Assembly (NCBI GenBank): GCA_019359375.1
Contig: JAHHHL010000007.1
Coordinates: forward strand, 121,819-185,818
Direction: 5' to 3'
Source: Lyngbya sp. HA4199-MV5
GTDB taxonomy: Bacteria > Cyanobacteriota > Cyanobacteriia > Leptolyngbyales > Leptolyngbyaceae
DNA: 64,000 nucleotides
In this document: one piece after another, positions 35,820-43,892 of the stretch
Layout: every line of letters begins with the position of its first letter
How positions within the stretch are numbered: the stretch's first letter is position 1
Notes under the pieces: model-generated
The model's database searches: none
Told to the model about the DNA's origin: nothing
What the model saw: only the letters and a program-made list of their open reading frames with translations
Made by a program: the position numbers and the translations under genes

Positions 35820-37108
35820 TGGTGTATCAACCACCAGCGGGAGCTAGAGATCTGCTGCCCCTGGATGTAGCTCAAAAACGCTGGATTGAAGATCGCCTCC
35901 AGCAAGTCTTTCAGCGCTGGGGCTACCACCGGATCATCACGTCCACCCTGGAACGGTTGGATACGCTGATGGCAGGTGGGGCAATCCAGCGATCGACCGT
36001 CATCCAGCTTCAAGACTCAGATGACGAGCAGCTAGGGTTGCGCCCAGAACTGACGGCTTCGATCGCCCGCACCGCCGCGACTCGCATGGCAGGCTCCGCA
36101 CACCCGTTGCGCCTGTACTACAACGCCAACGTCTTCCAGCGAGCGCAAGAAGGAAGCTACAGCCGTCAGCAAGAATTTTATCAGGCAGGGGTGGAATTAT
36201 TAGGCGCGGGTGGTTTGCTCGCCGATGCTGAAGTGCTGCTATTGGTAGTAGATTGTCTTCGCAGCCTGGGTCTGCATCAATGGTCAATCATTTTGGGTGA
36301 AGCTGGGCTCACGCGATCGCTGCTCTCCGTTTTCCCTTCACCCTTGCGCGATAAGGTGCGTAAAGCGATCGCCAAACTCGATCGCATGGCATTAGAAACC
36401 CTACCCATGTCAACGATGCTGCGTGAACGAGCACTCTTACTGCTTGACCTGCGTGGACGACCCGCTGATGTTCTGCAACGAGTTGCGTCTCTGGATCTCG
36501 ATCCAGCTCAGCAACGTGCCTTGACGAACCTGAAGTCGCTGGTTGACCTGCTAGAAGAGAGCGATCGTCCACCCCACACCCCACACCCCACATCCCACAC
36601 CCCTACTAGCGATCGTCCACCCTACATCCCACACCCCACTCCCCACTCCCTCATTCTCGATCTCAGCCTCATCCGCACCCTTGACTACTACACAGGCGTT
36701 GTTTTTGAAGTGGTCAATACCAGCGAAGCCGGACAGCACGTTCTGGGGCAAGGCGGACGCTACGACCAACTTCTGGGACTGTACCATCCTGAAGGACAAA
36801 CCTATCCCGGCATTGGCTTTGCCCTCCAGCTTGAGCATTTGCATCAAGTGCTATTACCCACAGGTCAACTGCCCGATCGCACCCCTGGCAGTGATTGGCT
36901 CGTGGTACCAGACAGCCCCCAGGCTTATGCAGCAGCACTTGTCTACGCCCAAACCCTCCGTAACTCAGACGCTGCTAGAGTTGAACTTGATTTAGCAGCC
37001 CGATCGGCGGAAGAGGCTCACAGCTACGCACAACAGCGGCGAATAGCTCAAATTGCCTGGATAAAGCCCGATGGCAAAGCCGTGATTGAAACCGTCAGCC
37101 AGTCGTAA
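35819..37108 (+). CDS. hisZ: ATP phosphoribosyltransferase regulatory subunit
   Basis: 429 residues, a catalytically inactive histidyl-tRNA synthetase-like fold: PAGARDLLPLDVAQKRWIED (motif 1 area), LRPELTASIARTAATRMAG and LYYNANVFQRAQEG, QEFYQAGVELLG (motif 2 area) and GQGGRYDQLLGLY, YPGIGFALQLEHL (motif 3 area). HisZ regulates the short HisG in histidine synthesis. The ATG overlaps the upstream TAA (TAATG). Near residue 247-278 a seven-base array is read in frame as PPHTPHPTSHTP and PHPTPHS, in the middle of the protein. HisRS itself is excluded because the anticodon-binding domain is replaced. Confidence 0.92.
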   Translation: MVYQPPAGARDLLPLDVAQKRWIEDRLQQVFQRWGYHRIITSTLERLDTLMAGGAIQRSTVIQLQDSDDEQLGLRPELTASIARTAATRMAGSAHPLRLYYNANVFQRAQEGSYSRQQEFYQAGVELLGAGGLLADAEVLLLVVDCLRSLGLHQWSIILGEAGLTRSLLSVFPSPLRDKVRKAIAKLDRMALETLPMSTMLRERALLLLDLRGRPADVLQRVASLDLDPAQQRALTNLKSLVDLLEESDRPPHTPHPTSHTPTSDRPPYIPHPTPHSLILDLSLIRTLDYYTGVVFEVVNTSEAGQHVLGQGGRYDQLLGLYHPEGQTYPGIGFALQLEHLHQVLLPTGQLPDRTPGSDWLVVPDSPQAYAAALVYAQTLRNSDAARVELDLAARSAEEAHSYAQQRRIAQIAWIKPDGKAVIETVSQS

Positions 37109-37237
37109 TACAGTAATGAGTTGTAAAACCTTAAAGCCTTGTTCATCAAGATAGGTATACCAGAGAGCTTTTAGTCGTGAGACATGAGCCTCTCTAACAA
37201 CCACCCACTAACAACCAACCTCTTCTAGAAAAACCCC

Positions 37238-37465
37238 GTGTCGCATACAATCGTTACAAATACCTGTGAAGGCGTTGCCGACTGCGTGGATGCCTGTCCC
37301 GTTGCCTGCATCCATCCCGGTCCTGGCAAAAATACAAAAGGAACAGATTGGTACTGGATTGATTTCGCGACCTGCATTGACTGTGGCATTTGCTTGCAGG
37401 TCTGCCCCGTTGAAGGGGCGATCGTGCCCGAGGAGCGCTCTGAGTTACAAGAAACTCCAAAATAG
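37238..37465 (+). CDS. 4Fe-4S ferredoxin
   Basis: 75 residues starting at a GTG (VSHTIVTNTCEG in native codons, Met when translated). Two Cys clusters: CEGVADCVDACPVACIHPG and CIDCGICLQVCPVEGAI. The second is a classical CX2CX2CX3CP; the first, CX5CX3CX3C, fits a 3Fe-4S or 4Fe-4S site of seven/eight-iron ferredoxins. Soluble low-potential electron carrier; its partners are unknown. It is preceded by a CAACCAC/CAACCA array and followed by a long repeat-filled spacer. Confidence 0.9.
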   Translation: MSHTIVTNTCEGVADCVDACPVACIHPGPGKNTKGTDWYWIDFATCIDCGICLQVCPVEGAIVPEERSELQETPK

Positions 37466-37780
37466 GGTCAGGAGTCAAGAAGGCAGAAGGCAGGAGGCAG
37501 GAGGCAGGAGGCAGAAGGGATGAAAGATGAAGGCTAAAGGATAAGGGCTAAAGGCTCAAAAGCTGTAGCTTGCTTCCCGCAGGGTTAGCTGATCGCTGAC
37601 TGTTGTAGCCTGTTTCCCGTTGGCGAAGCCTGCTCAAGGCACAGGGTAGGCTAAAAGTTTGAGTTTTGAGTTGCTTCCCCTGCCTCCCTTGCTTCCCCTG
37701 CTTCCCCTACACCCCACACCCCCTCTGCCCTAACAACCAATAACCAACAACCAACAACGGCCCCTTTCTCCTCCCTGCCC
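37466..37780. other. Spacer filled with seven-base arrays and short imperfect repeats
   Basis: No gene. Arrays of GGCAGGA/GGCAGAA (37480-37520), GCTTCCC/CTGCCTC (37675-37715) and CAACCAA (37731-37757). Between them GTAGCTTGCTTCCCGCAGGG and GTAGCCTGTTTCCCGTTGGC are imperfect direct repeats, and a relative of these (GTAGCTTGCTTCCCGTAGGA) lies near 15680. Confidence 0.65.
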
Positions 37781-38515
37781 ATGTCCGACTCCTCTCCCCT
37801 CCTTGAAGTCCAAAACGTCTACGCTGGGTACATCAAAGACCTGGACATTTTGCAAGGGGTCAATTTCAAAATCCATCCCGGTGAGTTGGTCGCGGTCATT
37901 GGACCGAATGGTGCGGGTAAATCGACGCTGGCAAAAACCATCTTTGGGCTATTGGCTCCGCATACGGGAAGTATCGTTTTTAAGGGCAAGAGTATTGCAG
38001 GGCTGAAGTCTGACCAGATTGTGCAGCTTGGCATGGGGTATATTCCCCAAATTGCCAATGTGTTTCGCTCTCTCACGGTGGAAGAGAACCTGGAAATGGG
38101 AGCCTTTGTACGCCATGTGCCGCTGCAACCGCTTAAGGAGGAAATTTTTGCCACGTTTCCAGCGCTGGCAAAGCGGCGCAAGCAGCGAGCAGGAACCCTT
38201 TCAGGAGGGGAGCGCCAAATGCTGGCGATGGGAAAAGCCTTAATGCTCAAACCCAGTTTGCTGTTGCTTGATGAACCGTCCGCGGCACTATCACCCATTC
38301 TGGTCAACACGGTGCTTGAACAGGTGAAGCTCATTAACCAGAGTGGGATGGCGATCGTCCTGGTTGAGCAAAATGCCCGCAAAGCTTTAGAAATGGCCGA
38401 TCGGGGTTATGTGCTAGAAGCAGGGCGCGATCGCTTTGAGGGGCGCGGCATCGATTTATTGAGCGATCCCAAAGTTGGCGAACTCTATCTGGGTGCAGGC
38501 ACTGCCCATGAATGA
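37781..38515 (+). CDS. natE: Branched-chain/neutral amino acid ABC transporter ATPase (LivF/NatE type)
   Basis: 244 residues. Walker A GPNGAGKSTLAKTIFG near residue 42, Q-loop in YIPQIANVFRSLTVEENLEM, signature LSGGERQMLAMGKALML and Walker B LLLLDEPSAALSP, H-loop replaced by VLVEQNARKALEMADRGYV as in LivF proteins. The LivF type pairs with a LivG ATPase, two permeases and a binding protein for amino acid uptake; none of these is adjacent. The symbol follows cyanobacterial Nat-1 nomenclature and is the less certain part. Confidence 0.85.
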   Translation: MSDSSPLLEVQNVYAGYIKDLDILQGVNFKIHPGELVAVIGPNGAGKSTLAKTIFGLLAPHTGSIVFKGKSIAGLKSDQIVQLGMGYIPQIANVFRSLTVEENLEMGAFVRHVPLQPLKEEIFATFPALAKRRKQRAGTLSGGERQMLAMGKALMLKPSLLLLDEPSAALSPILVNTVLEQVKLINQSGMAIVLVEQNARKALEMADRGYVLEAGRDRFEGRGIDLLSDPKVGELYLGAGTAHE

Positions 38516-38633
38516 GGCGAAGCAGGGCATCATTCCCGTGTTGGTGGCAGCGCTACTGATTGGCTACACAGACAAAGTGAGTGTCTACACCCACAGACAA
38601 CATCAGCAAAGAACAGGTATAATGAGAAAGTAG
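38508..38633 (+). CDS. Possible small hydrophobic ORF before ssrA
   Basis: 41 codons from an ATG overlapping the natE stop: MNEAKQGIIPVLVAALLIGY followed by a polar tail. The middle is hydrophobic enough for one short membrane span. No Shine-Dalgarno sequence is clear except coupling to natE. Its last codons overlap the ssrA promoter. It may be chance. Confidence 0.25.
   Translation: MNEAKQGIIPVLVAALLIGYTDKVSVYTHRQHQQRTGIMRK
38594..38623 (+). promoter_or_regulatory. Probable ssrA promoter
   Basis: TATAAT at 38618-38623 is a perfect -10 box, with CAGACA (38594-38599) as -35 at 18 bases. It lies 13 bp before the mature 5' end of tmRNA. Confidence 0.65.
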
Positions 38634-38636
38634 CGC

Positions 38637-39022
38637 GGGGCTGCAACGGTTTCGACGTTTTGGCGAACACTACAGTGTGATTCAGGCTGAGAGCGAGCTA
38701 ACTCTCATTAATCAATGGCTCAAAACAACGTACATGCGAACAACATCGTACCTTTTGCTCGTAAGCAAGCACTTGTTGCTGCCTAACAACCTCTAACTGG
38801 TTCGAGCGTCTGTCATTCGACTCCGTTAAGGATGATAGACAACCCCCAACGGATGCTCCAGGAAGCTTTCTCTGGTAGGCTTTGTGGCTAAGACTTTATC
38901 AGAGCATCCCACCGTCCGGGATAAGGGACGGTTCCCGCTTCGAGGATCAGAGAAGCTAAGCCTGTGAATGAGCGATGTATCAATACCCAGGGCGGACACG
39001 GGTTCGACTCCCGTCAGCTCCA
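38637..39022 (+). ncRNA. ssrA: Transfer-messenger RNA (tmRNA)
   Basis: The RNA begins GGGGCTGCAACGGTTTCGAC and ends GGTTCGACTCCCGTCAGCTCCA. The first seven bases pair with the 3' CAGCTCC, forming the alanine-type acceptor stem, and the T-loop GGTTCGACTCC is intact; CCA is not fully encoded after the discriminator. The internal frame from the GCG resume codon reads ANNIVPFARKQALVAA and then TAA, a typical cyanobacterial proteolysis tag ending in ALVAA. One-piece tmRNA of about 386 nt. With SmpB it rescues stalled ribosomes and tags the peptide for proteases. Confidence 0.97.
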
Positions 39023-39027
39023 CTTAT

Positions 39028-40140
39028 TTAACTTAGCCGCTGTTGATAAAGCTGGTAGAGCGTGGCACCGATCGCCTGCCAGTCAAATTTGTCTGCTAGC
39101 TTGTAAGCATTGAGGCACATCTGTTGCCACTGCTCTGAGGGCATGGCTAGTGCCTGATCGATGGCTTCGGTCAGATCCGCATCATTGGCATAGCAAATGC
39201 CCTGTTCGCCGTCTTGTATGAGTTCTGTTAAGGCTCCTTTTTGCGGCACGATGACGGGTCGGCTGAACGAAAGAGCCAGTAGGGCTGAACCGGAGTTGAG
39301 GATTTTTTGATAGGGCAACACCACCCAATCGCAGGCATTCATGTAGACCTGAATGTCGTCATCGTCGATAAACTCAAGGCGCAGCAGCAGACGAGGATCG
39401 GCTTGAGCGGCTTGCTGCATGGCAGCGGTCAGTGCTTGATCGCGGCAGGCACCCGCAATTAGCAGTACAACATCGGGATGGTTGCTTTGCTGAAAGGCAG
39501 CTAGAAGGCGATCGATGCCTTTGTAGGGCTTGATTTGCCCCAGGTGCAGCAAGACTTTTTGCTGCGGTGCCAGTCCCAATTGTTGACGGGCAACCTCTCT
39601 GCCGATCTGATTGGGATAGGTACCAATGTAGTTGCCATGCGGCACAATATGAATGCGCTTTGTGCGTCCATACAGGCGGGTAAATTCTTGTTTGCTGTAC
39701 TCACTCATAACGATAATATCGCTGCACAAATGAGCGAGCACCCAGCGAAAGCTATATTCAAAGCGGGGTGCCTGAGAATCGTGAGAAAGCGTGTTGTGTA
39801 CTGTCCAGACGAGTTGATAACCCTGTAGCTTCAAGACCGCGAACCCAAAAAGGGCTTTGAGCGTCCTGAAGAAGGCATTGAAACTTTTCTCGGCGGCGAT
39901 CGGACAAAATCGCTGAATCCAGTGAAGATGAATGACATCTGCAACAGGGCGATCAACCCAAAATTGCACACGGTCAAAGCTTTCAATTTCAACCCCGTAG
40001 GGCTTTACGGCTGACCAAAGACAGGTGAGGTATTGATTATCGCTCAGTGAGATTTTGGGCGTGAGTACTTTAATGCGGGCAGTATCACTCACTGGCTCAG
40101 ACGTTTGGGCGCGATCGTTAACCGTTGATGAGCTACTCAT
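39028..40140 (-). CDS. Glycosyltransferase (GT-B, GT4-like)
   Basis: 370 residues. VIHLHWIQRFCP and LVWTVHNTLSHD lie in the N-terminal domain. The C-terminal domain has VLLHLGQIKPYKGIDRLLAA, VVLLIAGACRDQALTAA and a donor-site stretch VVLPYQKILNSGSALLALSF near residue 275 with Ser/Gly in place of the usual EX7E. It probably transfers a sugar onto a cell-surface polysaccharide. The stop lies only 6 bp from the tmRNA 3' end, convergent with it. The next gene upstream is a polysaccharide pyruvyl transferase on the same strand, 42 bp away, so they form a small operon. Confidence 0.85.
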   Translation of the reverse strand: MSSSSTVNDRAQTSEPVSDTARIKVLTPKISLSDNQYLTCLWSAVKPYGVEIESFDRVQFWVDRPVADVIHLHWIQRFCPIAAEKSFNAFFRTLKALFGFAVLKLQGYQLVWTVHNTLSHDSQAPRFEYSFRWVLAHLCSDIIVMSEYSKQEFTRLYGRTKRIHIVPHGNYIGTYPNQIGREVARQQLGLAPQQKVLLHLGQIKPYKGIDRLLAAFQQSNHPDVVLLIAGACRDQALTAAMQQAAQADPRLLLRLEFIDDDDIQVYMNACDWVVLPYQKILNSGSALLALSFSRPVIVPQKGALTELIQDGEQGICYANDADLTEAIDQALAMPSEQWQQMCLNAYKLADKFDWQAIGATLYQLYQQRLS

Positions 40141-40182
40141 GTGATGGGTGACTGATAGTCTCTCAAAAATGGCGGCAAAATT

Positions 40183-41409
40183 CTAGCTCAAAATGCCTGC
40201 AATCATATCGAAGTTGCTGGCAGAAGCTTGCTTGGTTTGAGGTAGCACTTGATGCAATTGAGCAGACACGTCTTGACGTTGCTCCCAGGCTGTACGAATA
40301 GCTGTGTAGGACGCAACGGGATCTAAAAATTGTTGAATGGGAATGAGCAGTCCGCTTTGGAGTGAGGTTGCGCCCAGCAAGTTGGTCATAATGCCTTCTG
40401 CCTTGATGGAGTAGCCCACTGCAACGGTGCAAACACCCGTTGAAAGACCTGCGATCGCCGCATGCATCCGTTCGGCAATGACCATATCGCACGCAGAAAT
40501 CAGCCCCTTAAACTCAGAAGCCGTGTGATCGGCGCTGGCAACTCTAACGTGAGGATTGAAAGCAAGCAGGCGCATCAGGTTGGTTGCCAGAATGCAGTCG
40601 TTGTTGTTAGCCGCAATTTCTTGCACATGCGGGATCAAAATGACCTGTGCCTTCAGTTCATCCAGTAATCGTTGAATGACTTCATACCAAGCTTTGAGAT
40701 GGTGGTCGTAGTTGCAATTGGCATAGCGAGTAATGCCCTGACTGATGCCCAGCGCAATGGTTGGACGATCGCGATCGATGCCGTAGAAATTGAGCATTTT
40801 GGCGATCGTTTCCGGGGGTGGTGGTGCCAGCAGAAAGGCTGGATCAGCGGTATGTTTGACGAGATGCGGCGATAACTTCAGGTCTTTTGTCAGGTAGTTG
40901 TAGGAAATCTCTTCGCGGACGGTGATTAATTTTGAGCGCAGAGCCACCTTTCGCCAGGTGTCAATCTCGTCTTGGCGCTTAAACGGGCCGATCGATTGCG
41001 CCAAAAACATCACGGGCACGCCTGCATCTAAGGCGATTTCCAGGGGTTGCAGATGTCGGGGTAACGCTCCATAATCTGAGCTAAAGACATCGCCACCCGA
41101 AGCAATCACGATGGAAGCCGATTGCAGCCGTTCTTTGATCGCTGTGTGATGGGATGAACCCGTCGATCGCAGTTGAGTGAGCTTCGCCCGGATCTTACCC
41201 AGACGGCTTTGAGGCGGTCTACGCAAAGAGTCGTTTATGACTTCAGCCTGATAGGTCTGTAGCCGCAGATGATCATAATCGGGGGTTTTGGTTAGCACGC
41301 TGATAGCTAAGTCAGGATGCCGCTGCTGCAATTGTTCGATCGTTGGTACTACGAGGGCTTCAACGCCACGATTTCGTAACCCGGTGATTCCTGTAATGAC
41401 AGCTTTCAT
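40183..41409 (-). CDS. Polysaccharide pyruvyl transferase family protein
   Basis: 408 residues from the ATG at 41409 (MKAVITGITGLRNRGVEALV); a start two codons earlier is possible. Family features are GITGLRNRGVEAL, IVIASGGDVFSSDYG, VMFLAQSIGPFKR, VREEISYNYL and, at the C-terminal side, LIPHVQEIAANNNDC and ACDMVIAERMHAAIAGLSTG. Members transfer pyruvate from PEP onto sugars of exopolysaccharide or secondary cell-wall polymers (CsaB/WcaK type), creating anchors that SLH-domain proteins can bind. An SLH protein is encoded at 58901-60655. Pairing with the adjacent glycosyltransferase supports a surface-polysaccharide role. Confidence 0.85.
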   Translation of the reverse strand: MKAVITGITGLRNRGVEALVVPTIEQLQQRHPDLAISVLTKTPDYDHLRLQTYQAEVINDSLRRPPQSRLGKIRAKLTQLRSTGSSHHTAIKERLQSASIVIASGGDVFSSDYGALPRHLQPLEIALDAGVPVMFLAQSIGPFKRQDEIDTWRKVALRSKLITVREEISYNYLTKDLKLSPHLVKHTADPAFLLAPPPPETIAKMLNFYGIDRDRPTIALGISQGITRYANCNYDHHLKAWYEVIQRLLDELKAQVILIPHVQEIAANNNDCILATNLMRLLAFNPHVRVASADHTASEFKGLISACDMVIAERMHAAIAGLSTGVCTVAVGYSIKAEGIMTNLLGATSLQSGLLIPIQQFLDPVASYTAIRTAWEQRQDVSAQLHQVLPQTKQASASNFDMIAGILS

Positions 41410-41630
41410 GTGCATTCAAATGGTTAGGTGACAACGGATTGGAGCCGTGATTGCAATGTTTAGTCACACATTTCGTGTGCTCCGGGCGTGATTGTGGAAG
41501 TTCAAGACAAATCTGAAAACTACTACTGTTTGCACAGGCATTCGCTCGGAACCGGACATTTTTTAGACTCAAGCTATTTTTTGTCAACACATCCATATTG
41601 AATCTCAATGAAGTATTCGCTCATTGGCAG

Positions 41631-41899
41631 TCAAAGAGTGTAATTTGAACGAAGTTGGCGAAGCGTTGCGCGATCGCGCTCTAAATCAGCTTCGTCGTAG
41701 TGTAAGTCAGCTTTGTGTTGTTTTAGAAAGGTCTCTACAGCCCAACGAGACGGCAAATCAAGCATACGCCCAACCTCAGCACTGGTAATTTTTTAACCTG
41801 ATAAGCTTGCACCACTAGAGCTTCTAAAATCTCGCGGGCAAGGTGATCACGGTTGAAATGTTGAATCAATTCATCAGGAATATTAAGGGTGATGTGCAT
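41631..41899 (-). pseudogene. Frameshifted UPF0175 antitoxin gene
   Basis: From an ATG at 41899 the frame reads MHITLNIPDELIQHF, then AREILEALVVQAYQVKK, typical of the N-terminal half of UPF0175 proteins. At a run of six A (about 41790) the frame must shift; one additional A restores ITSAEVGRMLDLPSRWAVET and KADLHYDEADLERDRATLRQ to the TGA at 41631. Without the shift it stops soon after. A PIN toxin usually follows such antitoxins; none is present here. A sequencing error in the A run is the alternative. Confidence 0.8.
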
Positions 41900-41957
41900 C
41901 GTCCAGCTACCAGAAAAAAAATTGGTTTCAAAGGTAATCGACTTGAGGCGAATGGCA

Positions 41958-42141
41958 CTGACTTAAGCAGAGTAATCAAGGCGTTCTGTTTGCAGCAGTT
42001 TTGTAGGATGAACGACCACTTCGATTCTACTGGGAATCAGGAAACAGGGAGGTTTCGGGCTTGCCTTGAAAACTCCCCACTGTTTTAAGTGCCGATCGCT
42101 TGTCCTGATGCTACGTCAATCGACTGTGGGCACTGCCCACC
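41958..42141. repeat. Left copy of a ~185-bp direct repeat flanking a toxin-antitoxin-like pair
   Basis: Begins CTGACTTAAGCAGAGTAATC and ends CAATCGACTGTGGGCACTGC plus CCACC. A diverged copy in the same orientation lies at 42951-43137; long stretches such as GCAGTTTTGTAG, GATTCTACTG and CAATCGACTGT are shared, by eye about 80% identity overall. Confidence 0.8.
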
Positions 42142-42148
42142 CTACCAA

Positions 42149-42544
42149 CTATGGAAGGAAGATTCGTCTTGCGCCGAGGTAGGTATCAAGATCAAGAACG
42201 ATTTCAATCAGGCTTTCAACACACCGCCCTCGATATTCGGAATCGCTCAGCAGCCGATCCGCATTGCTAACCGTAATGACAGGCAACAATTCTGAAGTGT
42301 TTTCTTCACGCATGACCTGCTCCAGCGAATCTTTTCCTTTCATGCTGCGGTTGGCAGTCAGCAAAATCATCTGATTCTCTTGGGCAAATCGCCAAACTAC
42401 TCTGTCATCGCTATCGATCGATAAATTCATTTCGTCAAATGTGACAAACTGAACCGGGACGATATCTAACCAACCTTGCGATGCGATCGCACCAAAGAGA
42501 ACCAACGCATGACCTTTGAGGTTGTGATCGACCAGAAAGATCAT
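42149..42544 (-). CDS. DUF5615-like PIN-fold protein, putative toxin
   Basis: 131 residues: MIFLVDHNLKGHALVLFGAI, LSIDSDDRVVWRFAQENQMI and LLTANRSMKGKDSLEQVMRE. The N-terminal Asp, the central Asp/Asp segment and the LLTANR segment correspond to the Mut7-C/DUF5615 branch of PIN-like nucleases, which pair with DUF433 proteins. It overlaps its DUF433 partner by 4 bp. Nuclease activity is inferred from the family only. Confidence 0.7.
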   Translation of the reverse strand: MIFLVDHNLKGHALVLFGAIASQGWLDIVPVQFVTFDEMNLSIDSDDRVVWRFAQENQMILLTANRSMKGKDSLEQVMREENTSELLPVITVSNADRLLSDSEYRGRCVESLIEIVLDLDTYLGARRIFLP

Positions 42545-42915
42545 ACGTTGGACTTGCGCTTTGCCTTAGCCGCCCGAAGCTTTTCCCAAGCGGCTTCCGT
42601 ACCAGGTTTGGGAGGTTTTGCAGCGCTTTGAGTAACTCGCTCACGATTTTGCTCTTCGTAGTATTGTCGAAGTGCTTCAGTTTCTTGCAGCACTTGCTGG
42701 TACTCAGCGTCCACCTCTAAGCGATGCGTTTCAATGTAAGCCAGCGCCACATTAATTTGCTCTTCCGTCAGGTCAAATAAGCCCTGAATAAACTTAGGTG
42801 GATATTGAGCGGTCACATAGTCCATCACGTCATAGAGAGTGATACGTGTACCTGCGATCGTGAGTCCTCGTTCTGTCCGAACAATGGCACTCGCTGCATT
42901 AGATGCTGAAGACAT
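42541..42915 (-). CDS. DUF433 domain protein, putative antitoxin
   Basis: 124 residues. IVRTERGLTIAGTRITLYDV, MDYVTAQYPPKFIQGLFDLT and INVALAYIETHRLEVDAEYQ form the DUF433 helix-turn-helix-like domain; a charged coiled tail (EALRQYYEEQNRERV, AAWEKLRAAKAKRK) follows. DUF433 genes commonly precede PIN-like DUF5615 genes, as here with ATGA overlap, and act as antitoxins. The pair is framed by ~185-bp direct repeats, suggesting that it moved or was duplicated as a unit. Confidence 0.8.
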   Translation of the reverse strand: MSSASNAASAIVRTERGLTIAGTRITLYDVMDYVTAQYPPKFIQGLFDLTEEQINVALAYIETHRLEVDAEYQQVLQETEALRQYYEEQNRERVTQSAAKPPKPGTEAAWEKLRAAKAKRKSNV

Positions 42916-42950
42916 CTCGATCCCTCCTAGAATCTATCTTCACACGATCT

Positions 42951-43137
42951 CTGACTTAAGTAGAGTGATCAAGGCTTTTTGTCTGCGGCAGCAGTTTTGT
43001 AGAATAAACGACCATTTTGATTCTACTGAAATCAGCGAAACAGAAGAGTTTCGGTTTTGCCTTGAAGACTCTCTACTGTTTAGAACGCCGATCGTTCGCC
43101 CTAATGCTACTTCAATCGACTGTAGGCACTGTCCACC
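42951..43137. repeat. Right copy of the ~185-bp direct repeat
   Basis: Begins CTGACTTAAGTAGAGTGATC and ends AATCGACTGTAGGCACTGTC plus CACC, parallel to 41958-42141. It starts 36 bp upstream of the DUF433 gene. Beyond it, up to 43320, no gene is seen. Confidence 0.8.
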
Positions 43138-43320
43138 TCATGTTGCCCAAATGATCGGTGCGTTTGCTTATCAGCGATGCACCCTACAAGATCGGCGATC
43201 GCACTAAAGTGCGTTTAGCCTAGTTTCGGCTACCAAACCAATGAACTTTCTTCGCAAACTGATTGACATTTGCCAATCAATAGACGAATATATAGTACAG
43301 ATGAACTATTTTCTTGTACT

Positions 43321-43521
43321 ATGATCTATAAAGGTAGCCAAAGGAACAATTCAGGCGATCAGGATGTACAACTCTCGTATCTCCTATTTAAGTTGAAAAG
43401 CTTGCTAGAAGTTGCAAGACAGTATTTCCATTCACAGGATGTTAATTCGGAACCCATAAGGCGAATTGAGAAGACGCTAGGTTCTATTGAGTCCCTTGCA
43501 AAACAATTCGACGACAATTGA
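43321..43521 (+). CDS. Small protein of unknown function
   Basis: 66 residues from the ATG at 43321; the frame extends upstream only through a TTG at 43270. Polar helical protein (VQLSYLLFKLKSLLEVARQY, IRRIEKTLGSIESLAKQF), with no Cys, signal or membrane segment. No good Shine-Dalgarno sequence is visible. It lies at the start of an AT-rich stretch with two other unrecognised genes. Confidence 0.45.
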   Translation: MIYKGSQRNNSGDQDVQLSYLLFKLKSLLEVARQYFHSQDVNSEPIRRIEKTLGSIESLAKQFDDN

Positions 43522-43610
43522 TTCACCGATAATTATAATGCTGGAGTTTTCCTGATTTACCTCTCAAAGCGTGAATATGTAATTGATCAGTTGACACAAA
43601 GGAAAAAAGA

Positions 43611-43841
43611 ATGGCAGCAGAATCACCCTTAAGGCAATTAGTTCGAGGTCTTGCTGGATATGCAAGAACGCTTAAAAGCTTGGCTACGAAACCAGGCTTG
43701 AAAGCTGTTTATAACAACCTGTGTGGTGTACTCGATATGTTGAACGCAGAATTAAAAGATGAACGTGAGGGTCCACTTCCCCCTGATTGGCACAAGTTCC
43801 CACCAGAGCCACAAAATCGTTCAACATCAAAACATTTATAA
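43611..43841 (+). CDS. Small protein of unknown function
   Basis: 76 residues: PLRQLVRGLAGYARTLKSLA, LKAVYNNLCGVLDMLNAELK, then a Pro-rich end (GPLPPDWHKFPPEPQN). AAGGA lies 8 bases before the ATG and gives good support for translation. It follows the gene at 43321 by about 90 bp and could be cotranscribed with it. The family is not recognised. Confidence 0.6.
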   Translation: MAAESPLRQLVRGLAGYARTLKSLATKPGLKAVYNNLCGVLDMLNAELKDEREGPLPPDWHKFPPEPQNRSTSKHL

Positions 43842-43892
43842 ACTTGACGGTTTATAGTCTGAGTAGTTGCTTCCAAAAAGCTTGTTGAGAAG

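Noticed and set aside
38826-39023. Minus-strand 65-codon ORF (MELTGVEPVSALGIDTSL...)
   Set aside because: It is the reverse complement of the 3' half of tmRNA; such ORFs are known false predictions over ssrA.
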